Origin: Hyphomonas sp. TMED17
Lineage (GTDB): Bacteria > Pseudomonadota > Alphaproteobacteria > Caulobacterales > Hyphomonadaceae
Reading direction: 5' to 3'
DNA length: 64,000 bases
Assembly (NCBI GenBank): GCA_002172915.1
Contig: NHBW01000005.1
Coordinates: forward strand, 291,491-355,490
A program made the position numbers and the translations under genes. Of this stretch, positions 19,740 to 31,604 are shown in pieces. The first letter of the stretch is position 1, and every line of letters starts with the position of its first letter. The notes below the pieces were generated by a model. That model had not been told where the DNA came from. It saw nothing but the letters and a program-made list of their open reading frames with translations, and made no database searches.

Positions 19740-21272
19740 GTGAGTGGTGAGACGGTAAAACAAACCGGGTGGGACGGGACATTCCTCGGACATCCAAAAG
19801 GTCTTTTTGTTCTATTCTTTGCAGAAATGTGGGAGCGCTTTTCATATTACGGGATGCGCGCGCTGCTTATTTTTTACCTGACGAAGCATTTTCTATTTTC
19901 CGATAATGCGGCCTATGGAATTTATGCTGCCTATACGACTCTGGTTTATATTACACCGGTCATCGGGGGTGTACTGGCAGACCGCTATCTTGGGCAGCGA
20001 AAGGCTGTTCTATGGGGCGCCGTGCTACTCGTTCTGGGGCATTCGGGGCTGGCCTATGAGGGACCAAGCCTGAGTCCGGGCGAGCAGCCCGCCGAGTTTA
20101 CGATGAATGTCTTTTATTTCAGCCTTGCGCTTATCATCGCTGGCGTTGGATTCTTGAAAGCAAACATTTCGACAATTGTTGGCGAACTTTATCCACGAAC
20201 CGATACGCGCCGGGATTCGGCTTTCACCATTTTCTATGTCGGGATCAATCTAGGTGCTGCGGCAGGCGCTTTGCTGGCCGGTTATCTTGGTGAAACCTAT
20301 GGCTGGAGTTACGGGTTCGGCGCGGCAGGTATCGGCATGCTGTTCGGGCTGATCATATTCGTTCTTGGTAAACCAGCTTTAAAAGGTGCCGGTGAACCTC
20401 GCGATCCGGCGCTACTCGCCGGGCCGCTCATAATGGGGCTTAACCGGGAGCGGCTCATCTATATTGGGTCGATCGTCGGTATTTTTGCCATCTGGTTAGC
20501 GGTTAGAGATCAGGGCACCGTTAATAAGTTGCTGATTGCAACCGGTCTTATCGTTGTATCTTACATCCTTTATCGCTCAGTATTCACGTTGCCAGCGCAA
20601 GCCCGCAACCGGATTATTGTCGGCCTGGTTCTCATAAGCACGCAAGTTTTATTCTGGGGACTGTTCGAACAGGCCGGGTCCTCGCTCAATATCTATACAG
20701 ATGAACAAGTTGACCGGACTTTGTTTGGCTGGGAAGTGCCGGCATCGATGTTCCAGTCGATCAATGCCATTTATATTGTCGTACTCGGCCCGTTATTTGC
20801 TTCAATGTGGATTTGGCTTGGTAACCGCGGGCTTGAGCCTTCGACGCCGGTCAAATTCGGTCTGGCGCTCGCGCAATTGGGCCTTGGCTTTCTTGTTCTG
20901 GTCTGGGGCGGACAGAGCAGTGACGGGCTCACCCCGGTCATATTCATTTTCCTGATCTATCTGCTACATACAACCGGCGAACTATTCCTTTCGCCAGTTG
21001 GGCTTTCCGCGATTACCCGATTATCGGTAACGAATATGGTTGGATTGATGATGGGGACCTGGTTCCTGGCTTCAGGGGCCGGTAATGCCGTCGCAGGTCT
21101 GATTGCCCAATCCACTACAGTCGCTGGCGAGAATGGCGAGGATGTAGTTTTACAGGTCTATGCCAATGTTGGTCTGCTCGCGATTGCGGTCGGCGGGATC
21201 ATGCTATTATTGAGTTATCCGCTGAAGCGTATGATGCATCTCGAAACGCTCGAAGATTCCGATCCAGCATAG
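19740..21272 (+). CDS. POT/PTR2-family proton-coupled oligopeptide transporter
   Basis: Inner-membrane major-facilitator transporter taking up di- and tripeptides with protons. About 510 aa, 12 or more hydrophobic helices. The helix-1 ExxER motif is present in FFAEMWERFSYYGMRALL, and the PTR2 signature appears as FTIFYVGINLGAA. GTG at 19740 is preferred to TTG at 19728 because GGAG (19730-19733) sits six bases before it. It probably has its own promoter, because 114 bases separate it from gshA. Confidence 0.93.
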   Translation: MSGETVKQTGWDGTFLGHPKGLFVLFFAEMWERFSYYGMRALLIFYLTKHFLFSDNAAYGIYAAYTTLVYITPVIGGVLADRYLGQRKAVLWGAVLLVLGHSGLAYEGPSLSPGEQPAEFTMNVFYFSLALIIAGVGFLKANISTIVGELYPRTDTRRDSAFTIFYVGINLGAAAGALLAGYLGETYGWSYGFGAAGIGMLFGLIIFVLGKPALKGAGEPRDPALLAGPLIMGLNRERLIYIGSIVGIFAIWLAVRDQGTVNKLLIATGLIVVSYILYRSVFTLPAQARNRIIVGLVLISTQVLFWGLFEQAGSSLNIYTDEQVDRTLFGWEVPASMFQSINAIYIVVLGPLFASMWIWLGNRGLEPSTPVKFGLALAQLGLGFLVLVWGGQSSDGLTPVIFIFLIYLLHTTGELFLSPVGLSAITRLSVTNMVGLMMGTWFLASGAGNAVAGLIAQSTTVAGENGEDVVLQVYANVGLLAIAVGGIMLLLSYPLKRMMHLETLEDSDPA

Positions 21273-21289
21273 GCTTGTTTGACAATGGA

Positions 21290-21348
21290 AGCCGTAGCTC
21301 AGCAGAGTAGGGCGCACCGGTTGTTCCCGGACGCCGCGCCGGCTTTTT
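21290..21348 (+). other. tRNA-like half followed by a GC hairpin and T tract
   Basis: GCCGTAGCTCAGC at 21291 resembles a tRNA acceptor and D-arm start, and CCGGTTGTTCCCGG resembles an anticodon arm, but no T-arm (GGTTCGA) follows and the 3' acceptor strand is missing. The end, GCCGCGCCGGC then TTTTT (21333-21348), could act as a weak terminator for the transporter gene. I read it as a degenerate tRNA remnant or chance resemblance, not a working tRNA. Confidence 0.3.
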
Positions 21349-21544
21349 GAGTAGCACTGCCGCTATTTGCGTTGACTTCAGCCGGGATCAGGTTGATCAG
21401 TGATAGTGTGCACTGGTCCGAATGATCGGGACAAAACATGTCGCTAAACCTTGCTCGCGGACAAATCGGCATACGCAGAACGCTACCCGATGTGATCAGC
21501 TGTCGGGCAGTATCGGTTTCGATTGCATATCAGTCACAGCCGAA

Positions 21545-21561
21545 CCGGTTAATCTAACCGG
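21545..21561. repeat. Perfect inverted repeat at the tldD 3' end
   Basis: CCGGTTA (21545-21551), ATC, TAACCGG (21555-21561) forms a 7-bp stem that overlaps the tldD stop codon. There is no following T tract on the minus strand, so it is a 3'-end hairpin rather than a clear terminator. Confidence 0.45.
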
Positions 21562-22957
21562 CCCCGCCGACGGTCAAGCCACCGATTTTCAAAGTTGGCT
21601 GTCCAACTCCGACCGGCACGGTCTGTCCAGCTTTACCACAAGTGCCAACGCCATCATCCATCGCCATGTCGTTGCCGATCATTGAAACCTGACTAAGCGC
21701 TGTTGGGCCATGCCCGATCAGTGTTGCATTTTTAACAGGCGCAACAATTTTTCCTTTTTCCACGAGATAGGCCTCGGTGCACTGGAAAACGAAGTTGCCG
21801 GATGTGATGTCAACTTGACCGCCACCAAAATCAACCGCCCAGATCCCGTTATCAATGGAGCTGACGATTTCGTCAGGGTCGTCCTGGCCGCCCAGCATAA
21901 TTGTATTCGTCATGCGGGGCATAATGGTCGCATCATACGATTCCCGGCGGCCATTTCCGGTCGAGGCAACCCCCATTAATCGGGCATTCTGGCGGTCCTG
22001 CATATAACCCCGCAATATGCCGTCTTCAATCAGAACCGTCCGGTTTGTCGGGGTTCCTTCATCATCGAAACTTAGCGAACCGCGGCGGGCATCAATCGTT
22101 CCGTCATCAACGACTGTTACACCCTTTGCGGCGACTTGCTGTCCGACCTGACCGGCATAAACACTGCTACCTTTCCGGTTAAAGTCGCCTTCAAGTCCGT
22201 GTCCAACAGCTTCGTGAAGCAATACCGCCGGCCAGCCCGGACCCAGTACTACTTCCATCTGCCCGGCAGGCGCCGGTATCGATTGTAAATTGACATCAGC
22301 CTTGCGCAGAGCGCGTTCTGCGAGGCCCTTCCACCGGCCCGGCTCAATCCACTCATCATAAGCAGCACGACCACCGGCACCGGCGGACCCGGTTTCCCGT
22401 CGTCCCGACTCTTCCAGTGTTACTGAAATGTTCAGCCGGACGAGTGGACGTATCTCGTGGAACATCTCGCCAGCCGGACGTAATATATCAATCGATTCCA
22501 TAACGCCGGCCAAAGACACTGACACCTGCACTACACGCGGATCCTTTGCCCGCACCCAGGCATCGATTTCCGACAATAATTCCACTTTTACTTGAAATGT
22601 CGGCGCCGCTGTCGGGTCAATTGGCTCATATAGTCGACGATTGGTTGGCGGCGCGCTGACATCCAGCTTGCCATCATATCCGCGATTGGCTTGGCGCGCG
22701 GTTTCGGCGGCGCGCTTGATCGCGTCGATACTCAGCTCACCTGAATGGGCATTGCCAGAGGCTTCACCAGCGATGACGCGAAGTCCAAAACCTTGTGTCG
22801 TGTCATAAGCAGCCGATTTCAGACGGCCATCATCGAATACAAAGCTTTCCGAGCGAGACCGCTGGACGTAGATATCGCCGTCGTCGGAACCATGGACGGC
22901 TTGCGCGAGAATATTGCAGGCTTGCTGCGGGTCGAAAGGTAAATCTGTTTGTGTCAT
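21554..22957 (-). CDS. tldD: TldD metalloprotease, catalytic subunit
   Basis: Zinc protease that works as a heterodimer with PmbA/TldE, clipping unfolded peptides. 467 aa. The zinc motif HEAVGHGLEGD is at about residue 250 with HExxxH spacing typical of the family, and GNDMAMDDGVGTCGK-type C-terminus carries the conserved Cys/Gly region. Its partner pmbA is at 10.5 kb on the opposite strand. The cox operon lies about 0.8 kb beyond on the other strand, as in many alphaproteobacteria. Confidence 0.95.
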   Translation of the reverse strand: MTQTDLPFDPQQACNILAQAVHGSDDGDIYVQRSRSESFVFDDGRLKSAAYDTTQGFGLRVIAGEASGNAHSGELSIDAIKRAAETARQANRGYDGKLDVSAPPTNRRLYEPIDPTAAPTFQVKVELLSEIDAWVRAKDPRVVQVSVSLAGVMESIDILRPAGEMFHEIRPLVRLNISVTLEESGRRETGSAGAGGRAAYDEWIEPGRWKGLAERALRKADVNLQSIPAPAGQMEVVLGPGWPAVLLHEAVGHGLEGDFNRKGSSVYAGQVGQQVAAKGVTVVDDGTIDARRGSLSFDDEGTPTNRTVLIEDGILRGYMQDRQNARLMGVASTGNGRRESYDATIMPRMTNTIMLGGQDDPDEIVSSIDNGIWAVDFGGGQVDITSGNFVFQCTEAYLVEKGKIVAPVKNATLIGHGPTALSQVSMIGNDMAMDDGVGTCGKAGQTVPVGVGQPTLKIGGLTVGGAG

Positions 22958-23032
22958 AGATACTAGATGCGCTGTCGGGGGGGCAGGATCAAGGTCTCAT
23001 TTCAGTTTGACACAGGATTGCATGCCGCTTGC

Positions 23033-23596
23033 CTAATCGACCGGCGTAATTTCAAACCGATCCAACTGCATAATGGCCAGATCCCAATCGGGTTTCAGTT
23101 CGAGTGCGCGCGCATAATCATCATAGGCGCCGTTGATGTCGCCGGTATTTTCGCGCGCAATGCCACGATTGTAATAGGCGGCATGGGCATCGGTGATACC
23201 CAGTTCAAGCGACTTATTGATTGGCGCGAGCGCTGACGCGAAGTCCCGTTGGTAGATATATACCGACCCCTTATTCAAATATGCTTCGGCCAAATCCGGA
23301 TTGAGTGCGATTGCGTCGGCATAATCGGTTAGGGACTCCTCATATTTACCAGCCCGCATCCGTAAAACGCCGCGATTAACATAAGTGGCAGCCCGATTTT
23401 TCGCCGTCATTGTTTCTTCGCGCAGCGCCCGTGTGCAGGTTTGCTCTGCGTCGAGAAATGAAGCGTATGCATTTGCCGTCTTATTGTAGCAGTCAGTGCC
23501 AAAACCGGTGCCGATAACAAATACTTGTGCCTGTGATATTCCGGCAATCGCGGGACAAATCAGAAGCACAGCGAGTATTTTTCTAAAATTAAACAT
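23033..23596 (-). CDS. Exported TPR-repeat protein
   Basis: 187-aa protein with a signal peptide (MFNFRKILAVLLICPAIAGI, then SQAQ cleavage region) and three to four tetratricopeptide repeats from about residue 70, for example YVNRGVLRMRAGKYEESLTD and AYLNKGSVYIYQRDFASALA. Two cysteines (in TDCYNK and QTCTRAL) sit ahead of the repeats. I chose ATG at 23594-23596 because CAGGAGG stands just upstream; the frame continues to 23638. Likely a periplasmic scaffold; the partner is unknown. It is transcribed towards tldD and divergently from coxB. Confidence 0.85.
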   Translation of the reverse strand: MFNFRKILAVLLICPAIAGISQAQVFVIGTGFGTDCYNKTANAYASFLDAEQTCTRALREETMTAKNRAATYVNRGVLRMRAGKYEESLTDYADAIALNPDLAEAYLNKGSVYIYQRDFASALAPINKSLELGITDAHAAYYNRGIARENTGDINGAYDDYARALELKPDWDLAIMQLDRFEITPVD

Positions 23597-23741
23597 TCCA
23601 ACCTCCTGATTTACCCAACATACCCTATTATCGAACATTTACGAAGAAGCTGCGACAAAATGGTCTGCGACATTTTAAAAGAGTTCGATTGTCTGGGTAG
23701 ACCTGAGTAGATGATGGTTTTATGCGATAGTGCAAACCCGA

Positions 23742-26389
<2,648 letters not shown>

Positions 26390-26405
26390 GCTGGTTCTCT
26401 TTTCT

Positions 26406-26480
26406 ATGCCGTTGCTCGGACTGATCATATTCAGTTCGACAGCGGCCTCAGAAAGGCTTGGTTTAAATGACGCAACCTGA
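26406..26480 (+). CDS. Possible 24-codon ORF overlapping the ctaB start
   Basis: An open frame of 24 codons begins with ATG at 26406 and ends with TGA at 26478-26480, overlapping the first codons of ctaB in another frame. The product would be a short hydrophobic, signal-like peptide (MPLLGLIIFSSTAAS then polar residues). No convincing Shine-Dalgarno precedes it. It may be a translational coupling leader for ctaB or chance; I cannot tell which. Confidence 0.2.
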   Translation: MPLLGLIIFSSTAASERLGLNDAT

Positions 26481-27426
26481 TGTCGTTTTAGATAGCCCCG
26501 AGCGGACCGTCGGGACCGCGGGCGATTATCTGGAACTGATGAAGCCCCGCATTATCATGCTGGTGGTTTTCACCTTCATAGCAGGCCTGGTCGCTGCCCA
26601 ATCAGTAACCGGTCTGGTGATAAATCCGGTTCTGGCGATTGTTGCCACGATTGCGGTTAGCCTCGGATCAGGGGCAGCAGGTGCGATTAATATGTGGTTC
26701 GATGCCGATATCGATGCGCGTATGGCACGAACAGCAACACGGCCAATTCCTTCCGGAGCAGTCCCGCGCGAAGAAGCGCTGTCGCTCGGTATTATAATTT
26801 CAGCCATGTCGGTTCTGCTGATGTGGATGGCATCTAACGTGTTAGCAGCAGTGATACTGGCAATATCGATTGTCTATTATGGCGTCTTCTACACAATGTT
26901 GTTAAAGCGCCGGACACCGCAGAATATTGTCATTGGCGGCGCAGCCGGTGCGTTTCCGCCATTGATTGGCTGGGTTGCAGTTACCGGCGCTATGTCGGTT
27001 GACGCCTGGATCCTGTTTGCAATTATCTTTTTCTGGACGCCGCCGCATTTCTGGGCGCTCAGCCTCGTTGCGCATAAGGAATATGAACGGGTTGGGGTAC
27101 CGATGCTTCCCGTGACGCACGGGGCACGCGCAACAAGAAAACAAATGCTTGCCTACACTTTGATACTGACGCCAATCGCGCTGGCGCCGTTGCTGACCGG
27201 TCTGGGCGGAATCGTCTATGCATTCGTATCGGTACCGGTGAGCCTTGGTTTTATCTATTTTGCCGTTCGTATTTATCGCAGTCGGGCCGGCGACGCTGAT
27301 GCCGGCGACAAGGAACGCAAACTTGCAATGTCGATGTTTGCCTTCTCGATACTGTATCTGTTCTTGTTGTTTGCCGCTGTGCTCGCAGAACATGGCTTCA
27401 ATCTCTACATGCCAGTTGGAGGATAA
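26467..27426 (+). CDS. ctaB: Protohaem IX farnesyltransferase
   Basis: Converts haem B to haem O, the precursor of oxidase haem A. 319 aa, UbiA superfamily membrane protein with about nine helices. The Asp-rich motif is NMWFDADIDARMARTATRPIPSG, here seen as DADIDARMARTATRPIP; the HFWAL region follows FFWTPP. Placed between coxA and the small coxF-like gene inside the oxidase operon. The haem A synthase (ctaA) that should act next is not in the window. Confidence 0.96.
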   Translation: MTQPDVVLDSPERTVGTAGDYLELMKPRIIMLVVFTFIAGLVAAQSVTGLVINPVLAIVATIAVSLGSGAAGAINMWFDADIDARMARTATRPIPSGAVPREEALSLGIIISAMSVLLMWMASNVLAAVILAISIVYYGVFYTMLLKRRTPQNIVIGGAAGAFPPLIGWVAVTGAMSVDAWILFAIIFFWTPPHFWALSLVAHKEYERVGVPMLPVTHGARATRKQMLAYTLILTPIALAPLLTGLGGIVYAFVSVPVSLGFIYFAVRIYRSRAGDADAGDKERKLAMSMFAFSILYLFLLFAAVLAEHGFNLYMPVGG

Positions 27427-27428
27427 GC

Positions 27429-27638
27429 GTGAAAGATTCCAATGACCCTGCTTTAGCGGCGCAACGCCGACGTAACCTCTGGTTGGGCCTGGCGCTTTTC
27501 GGATTTGTCGTCCTGGTTGGGGTCTCAACAGCGATCCGTTTGCAAGATGCTGCACTGACCGATGATAATAGCTTCTATTTTAACGGCAGCATGTCAGTGC
27601 CAGCCGTAAGCGAGACTGTTCTGGAGCTGGTGGAATGA
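27429..27638 (+). CDS. Small membrane protein of cox operon (CoxF-like)
   Basis: 69-aa protein with one transmembrane helix (LWLGLALFGFVVLVGVSTAI) after a short charged N-terminus. The position between ctaB and ctaG matches the small cox-operon proteins of alphaproteobacteria sometimes called CoxF. GTG at 27429 is supported by GGAGG six bases upstream. The end overlaps ctaG by ATGA. Function unproven; likely an oxidase assembly factor. Confidence 0.75.
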   Translation: MKDSNDPALAAQRRRNLWLGLALFGFVVLVGVSTAIRLQDAALTDDNSFYFNGSMSVPAVSETVLELVE

Positions 27639-28183
27639 AAAACCGGCAATTGGCTATTTTTCTCTCCGGTTTGGGTCTTGGTATGCTCAGCTTGGCGTTT
27701 GCTTCCAAGCCTCTGTACGACACGTTCTGCCGGATCACCGGCTTTGGTGGCACGACCCAGATTGCTGAGCAGGCACCGGCCGATGTGCTAGATCGGGAAG
27801 TGACAGTTCGGTTCGATGCGAATGTTGTTGATACGCCGCTATCATTCAGAACACTTCAAACCAACATGCCGATTTACCTCGGCGAGCATGGCCTGGCGTT
27901 CTTCGAGATAACCAACACCTCAGATTCTGACGTTAAGGTGATTGCAAGCTATAATGTGACGCCGCATAAAGCCGGACGCTTTTTCAACAAGCTAGAATGT
28001 TTCTGTTTTGAAGAACGGACAATTTCGGCTGGCGATACCAAAAAACTCCCCGTCGTTTTCTTTATCGATCCAAGTCTTGATCAGGAGCGCAATCTCGATG
28101 ATGTGCGCACAATCACATTATCCTACACCTATTTTGAAGCTGACGCCTTTGCAGGTGCGGCGAAAACAGCATCATTGAATTGA
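27635..28183 (+). CDS. ctaG: Cytochrome c oxidase assembly protein CtaG/Cox11
   Basis: Delivers copper to the CuB centre of subunit I. 182 aa with a single N-terminal membrane anchor and a periplasmic immunoglobulin-like domain. The copper-binding CFCF motif is in NKLECFCFEER at about residues 123-126. Another conserved Cys is near the anchor (LYDTFCRITGFGG). Overlaps the preceding small gene by four bases. Confidence 0.96.
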   Translation: MKNRQLAIFLSGLGLGMLSLAFASKPLYDTFCRITGFGGTTQIAEQAPADVLDREVTVRFDANVVDTPLSFRTLQTNMPIYLGEHGLAFFEITNTSDSDVKVIASYNVTPHKAGRFFNKLECFCFEERTISAGDTKKLPVVFFIDPSLDQERNLDDVRTITLSYTYFEADAFAGAAKTASLN

Positions 28184-28255
28184 CCTATTGCCCGATTGCA
28201 GGGCATGAGGCTATTAGCGGAATCAGTATTGGCAGTAATGAAGGGCTAAAACAGT

Positions 28256-29125
28256 ATGGCGGACGAAGTAAGACACGACTATCATCTTGTTAATCCATCC
28301 CCGTGGCCCTTATTCGGTTCATTGGCAGTTACTGTGCTTGCGATCGGGGCAGTGACGTTCATGAAGGGGCTGTTTGGCTTCGAGCAGGGTTATCCATGGA
28401 TCATGGTCGCCGGCTTCGCAATGGTCATTTGGGTTATGATCGGCTGGTGGCGTGAGGTTATTAAAGAGGGTCGCGCCGGAGATCATACGCCGGTTGTGGA
28501 GATTGGCCTGAAATATGGCATGGTCCTGTTTATTGCCTCAGAGGTAATGTTCTTCGGCGCCTGGTTCTGGAGCTTCTTCGAATTTACAATCTTCTTTGAC
28601 GCACGGGTTGGCGATACGTTTGATTATACCAATGCGATCTATGCCGAAGGTCTGGAGCGTTTTGCCCAGTGGCCGCCAACCGGCGTTAAGACTTTTGATC
28701 CGTTTCATTTGCCTTTAATGAACACGCTTATTCTGCTTCTGTCGGGAACTACAGTGACGGCGGCACACCATGCACTCCAGCATGACAAGCTTGATAATGC
28801 CAAGCTGATGCTTTTCCTGACAGTTATCCTCGGCCTGGTTTTCACCAGCCTGCAGGCGATTGAGTATGCCGAGGCTCAATTCACCTATGACGGAACATTG
28901 TATGGTTCGGCTTTCTTCATGGCGACAGGCTTCCACGGGGCACACGTCATAATCGGTACAATCTTCCTGGCAGTTTGTCTGATGCGGATCTATGCCGGCA
29001 ATATGACGTCGAAAAAACATCTCGGTTTCGAATTTGCCGCCTGGTACTGGCACTTCGTTGATGTCGTCTGGTTGTTCCTGTTCGCATTTGTATACGTTCT
29101 GCCACACTTGATTCTCGGGCACTAA
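28256..29125 (+). CDS. coxC: Cytochrome c oxidase subunit III
   Basis: 289-aa integral membrane subunit that stabilises the oxidase core and binds lipid. Seven hydrophobic helices; family signatures are PWPLFGSLAV, ASEVMFFGAWFWSFFE, GFHGAHVIIGT and AWYWHFVDVVWLFLF. Starts at ATG 28256, 73 bases after ctaG. The gene is followed two bases later by the DUF983 gene. Confidence 0.97.
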   Translation: MADEVRHDYHLVNPSPWPLFGSLAVTVLAIGAVTFMKGLFGFEQGYPWIMVAGFAMVIWVMIGWWREVIKEGRAGDHTPVVEIGLKYGMVLFIASEVMFFGAWFWSFFEFTIFFDARVGDTFDYTNAIYAEGLERFAQWPPTGVKTFDPFHLPLMNTLILLLSGTTVTAAHHALQHDKLDNAKLMLFLTVILGLVFTSLQAIEYAEAQFTYDGTLYGSAFFMATGFHGAHVIIGTIFLAVCLMRIYAGNMTSKKHLGFEFAAWYWHFVDVVWLFLFAFVYVLPHLILGH

Positions 29126-29127
29126 TA

Positions 29128-29508
29128 ATGACCCAGCACGTGCTTTCTCCTTGGCGAACAGGGATTAAGTGCGTGTGCCCACATTGCGGGCGGGGCAAGT
29201 TGTTTAAAGGCTTTCTTGAGTTCAATCTTCGCTGTGATCAGTGCGACACGCGCTTCGACAATTCCGGATCGGGCGATGGACCGGCCTTCTTTGTGATGTT
29301 TGCCATTGCAATCCTGATAACGCCGCCAGTACTTGTTACCCAAATCGTTTTCGACCCGTCGGTTTGGGTGCAAACGCTTGTCTGGGGACCGGTTATTCTC
29401 GCCGGGTCTGTCGGCTTATTGCGGCCATTTAAGGCGACACTCTTTGCCCTCGAAGCGCAGCACCGCCCGAAGCCGGTGGATACAATCCCCAAGCACGAGA
29501 TCTTGTGA
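29128..29508 (+). CDS. DUF983 membrane protein with CxxC pairs
   Basis: 126 aa. Two N-terminal CxxC motifs (CVCPHCGRGKLF and CDQC) suggest a zinc-ribbon-like or redox site before two or three transmembrane helices. DUF983 proteins regularly sit between coxC and SURF1 in alphaproteobacterial oxidase operons, implying a role in assembly, but no reaction is known. The stop overlaps the SURF1 start (TGATG). Confidence 0.85.
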   Translation: MTQHVLSPWRTGIKCVCPHCGRGKLFKGFLEFNLRCDQCDTRFDNSGSGDGPAFFVMFAIAILITPPVLVTQIVFDPSVWVQTLVWGPVILAGSVGLLRPFKATLFALEAQHRPKPVDTIPKHEIL

Positions 29509-30209
29509 TGCGCTTTCAACCTCTTCCTGTGATGACGGTTCTGGCCGTTCTGTCTGTCTTCATTCTTATTAGCCTCGGAAACTGGCAATATACGCGTTAT
29601 GCTGACAAGGCCGCGGCGGGAACGCTACAAGAAGCCGGTTTGCGTGCTCTGACGGTGAATGTTCAAATTGATCAAGACAATCCTAGGCCCGTCCAGAATG
29701 TTTATGGCGCGATCGACAGCGAACCTGTCTGGCGCAGATATGTTGCTGCTGAAAGCTACGAACATGACGGCTGGGTGCTGGTTATGGTCGGAGCAACGGG
29801 TGGGCCACAGCCGGTTCCGTTAACGACGACGGATTTACCCCACCAGTTTGTTGAACGCTATAATCAACGCGAGATTGATGCATTTCAAAAAAATCCCTTC
29901 GCCGCGGCGAACGAACCCGAGAACAATCTATGGTATTGGCTTGATGTTCGTCGCATGGCGGAGCGGCTCGGCTTTGACGAAGCACCAGTTGCCGTACTCG
30001 AGCCGATAGAAGTTACAATTCAAAACAGCGATCAACTGGATAAGGTCCGGCGGTCACTAAACCCCTATGCATTCGGGGCTGATATCGACTCTTTACCGCC
30101 CGAGCGACATTTTGGATATGCTTTGACATGGTGGGGGATAGCCATCAGCCTTATTGGCGTCTATCTGGCATTCCATCATTCCCGTGGTCGATTACGCTAT
30201 CGGAGTTAA
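29508..30209 (+). CDS. SURF1-family oxidase assembly protein
   Basis: 233 aa, membrane protein needed for haem A insertion into subunit I. Two helices, one at each end, enclose a periplasmic domain. Conserved features are LGNWQYTRYADKAA near the front and RHFGYALTWWGIAI near the back. ATG at 29508 overlaps the DUF983 stop by one base; GTG at 29505 is an alternative. thrC begins 4 bases after the stop. Confidence 0.92.
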   Translation: MRFQPLPVMTVLAVLSVFILISLGNWQYTRYADKAAAGTLQEAGLRALTVNVQIDQDNPRPVQNVYGAIDSEPVWRRYVAAESYEHDGWVLVMVGATGGPQPVPLTTTDLPHQFVERYNQREIDAFQKNPFAAANEPENNLWYWLDVRRMAERLGFDEAPVAVLEPIEVTIQNSDQLDKVRRSLNPYAFGADIDSLPPERHFGYALTWWGIAISLIGVYLAFHHSRGRLRYRS

Positions 30210-30212
30210 GCG

Positions 30213-31604
30213 ATGCTATATTATTCTACACGCGGCTTGGCCGAACCGGTCGATTTCATTCAGGCGTGTCTGTCGGGGCTGGCAACTGATGGCGGTCTGT
30301 ACGTCCCCGAGGCCTGGCCTAGCATTACGCCAGCCCGGCCAGGTGAAGGCTATGTCTCGGTTGCAACCCGCATTTTATCGGCCTTTGCCGGTGACTCGAT
30401 TTCCTCAGACATCATCGAAGATCTGTGTACGAAAGCCTATGGTAATTTTGCGCACCAAAGCGTCGCGCCGCTGGTTCAAACCGGCCCTGACCAATTCATT
30501 ATGGAGCTTCATCACGGTCCGACGCTGGCCTTTAAAGACATTGCGATGCAGATCATCGCGCAATTATATGAACACGTTCTCAGCGAGCGCGGTCAACGCC
30601 TCAGCGTCATCTGTGCGACATCTGGCGATACTGGAGGGGCTGCAGCCGCGGCGTTTGCTGGCAAGAAAACTGTCGACCTCTTCATTTTGCACCCGCATTT
30701 AAGAGTGTCGCCGGTACAGCGTCTGTTTATGACAACAACAGGGGCCGACAATATCCATAATTTTTCTCTGGATAGTGATTTCGATACCTGTCAGGCCATT
30801 GTTAAAGCCATGTTTGCCGACAAGCCGTTTGCCGAGTCGATCGCATTGTCCGGCGTAAACTCCATTAACTGGGCCCGGATAGCTGCCCAGTCCGTGTACT
30901 TCGCGACGGCTCAAGCCGCGCTTGGTCCTGAACGACCGATCCGGTTTATTGTTCCTAGTGGCAATATGGGCGATGCGCTGGCAGGCTATGTAGCCGGCAA
31001 ATGCGGGCTTCTGGTTGATTTTGACGGCGTTTGCGCGGTGAATGAAAACAAGACGCTCGAAACCGTGTTCAACACCGGTGAGATGAGCAAACGCAATGCG
31101 GTTGAAACCCCCAGCCCGGCGATGGATATTTCAGTGCCGAGCAATTTTGAGCGGTTACTTTTTGAGGTCAGCGGGCGTGATCCGGAAATCGTCAGATCTG
31201 TCTACAACCAGTATCTGCAATCTGGTCACGCTGCTTTGCCAGAAGCGGCGTTTGCGGCTCTGAAGAAATCAGGACTATCCTCATTTGCGGTTAGCAATAG
31301 CAATACGTGTCAGGAAATGCGGGATCATCTTGCCGAAACTGGCGCTTTAATCTGCCCTCACACAGCAGTCGGCACAAAGATCAATCGGCAGGCTGGCGGC
31401 GACGACCGGACCCGCGTGGTTTTATCGACTGCCCATGCCGCGAAATTCCCGGAAACGGTGGAAGAAGCGACAAGTGAGATTATCGGTCTGCCGGGCCGTT
31501 GTCAGACTTTACGCGACAGAGGCGAAGTATTCGACCAGGTATCACCTGAATATTCCGCTGTTAAAGCCGCAATTCAGGCGAAGCTGGGTCTCGCTAGCGC
31601 TTAA
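30213..31604 (+). CDS. thrC: Threonine synthase
   Basis: Pyridoxal-phosphate enzyme that makes threonine from O-phosphohomoserine. 463 aa, the longer gram-negative type. N-terminus STRGLAEPVDFIQACLSGLATDGGLYVPE (seen in part), PLP-lysine region HGPTLAFKDIAMQ around residue 110, and SGDTGGAAAAAF. Following SURF1 directly, it ends the oxidase operon, an order common in alphaproteobacteria. The M16 peptidase gene that often follows is absent here. Confidence 0.96.
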   Translation: MLYYSTRGLAEPVDFIQACLSGLATDGGLYVPEAWPSITPARPGEGYVSVATRILSAFAGDSISSDIIEDLCTKAYGNFAHQSVAPLVQTGPDQFIMELHHGPTLAFKDIAMQIIAQLYEHVLSERGQRLSVICATSGDTGGAAAAAFAGKKTVDLFILHPHLRVSPVQRLFMTTTGADNIHNFSLDSDFDTCQAIVKAMFADKPFAESIALSGVNSINWARIAAQSVYFATAQAALGPERPIRFIVPSGNMGDALAGYVAGKCGLLVDFDGVCAVNENKTLETVFNTGEMSKRNAVETPSPAMDISVPSNFERLLFEVSGRDPEIVRSVYNQYLQSGHAALPEAAFAALKKSGLSSFAVSNSNTCQEMRDHLAETGALICPHTAVGTKINRQAGGDDRTRVVLSTAHAAKFPETVEEATSEIIGLPGRCQTLRDRGEVFDQVSPEYSAVKAAIQAKLGLASA

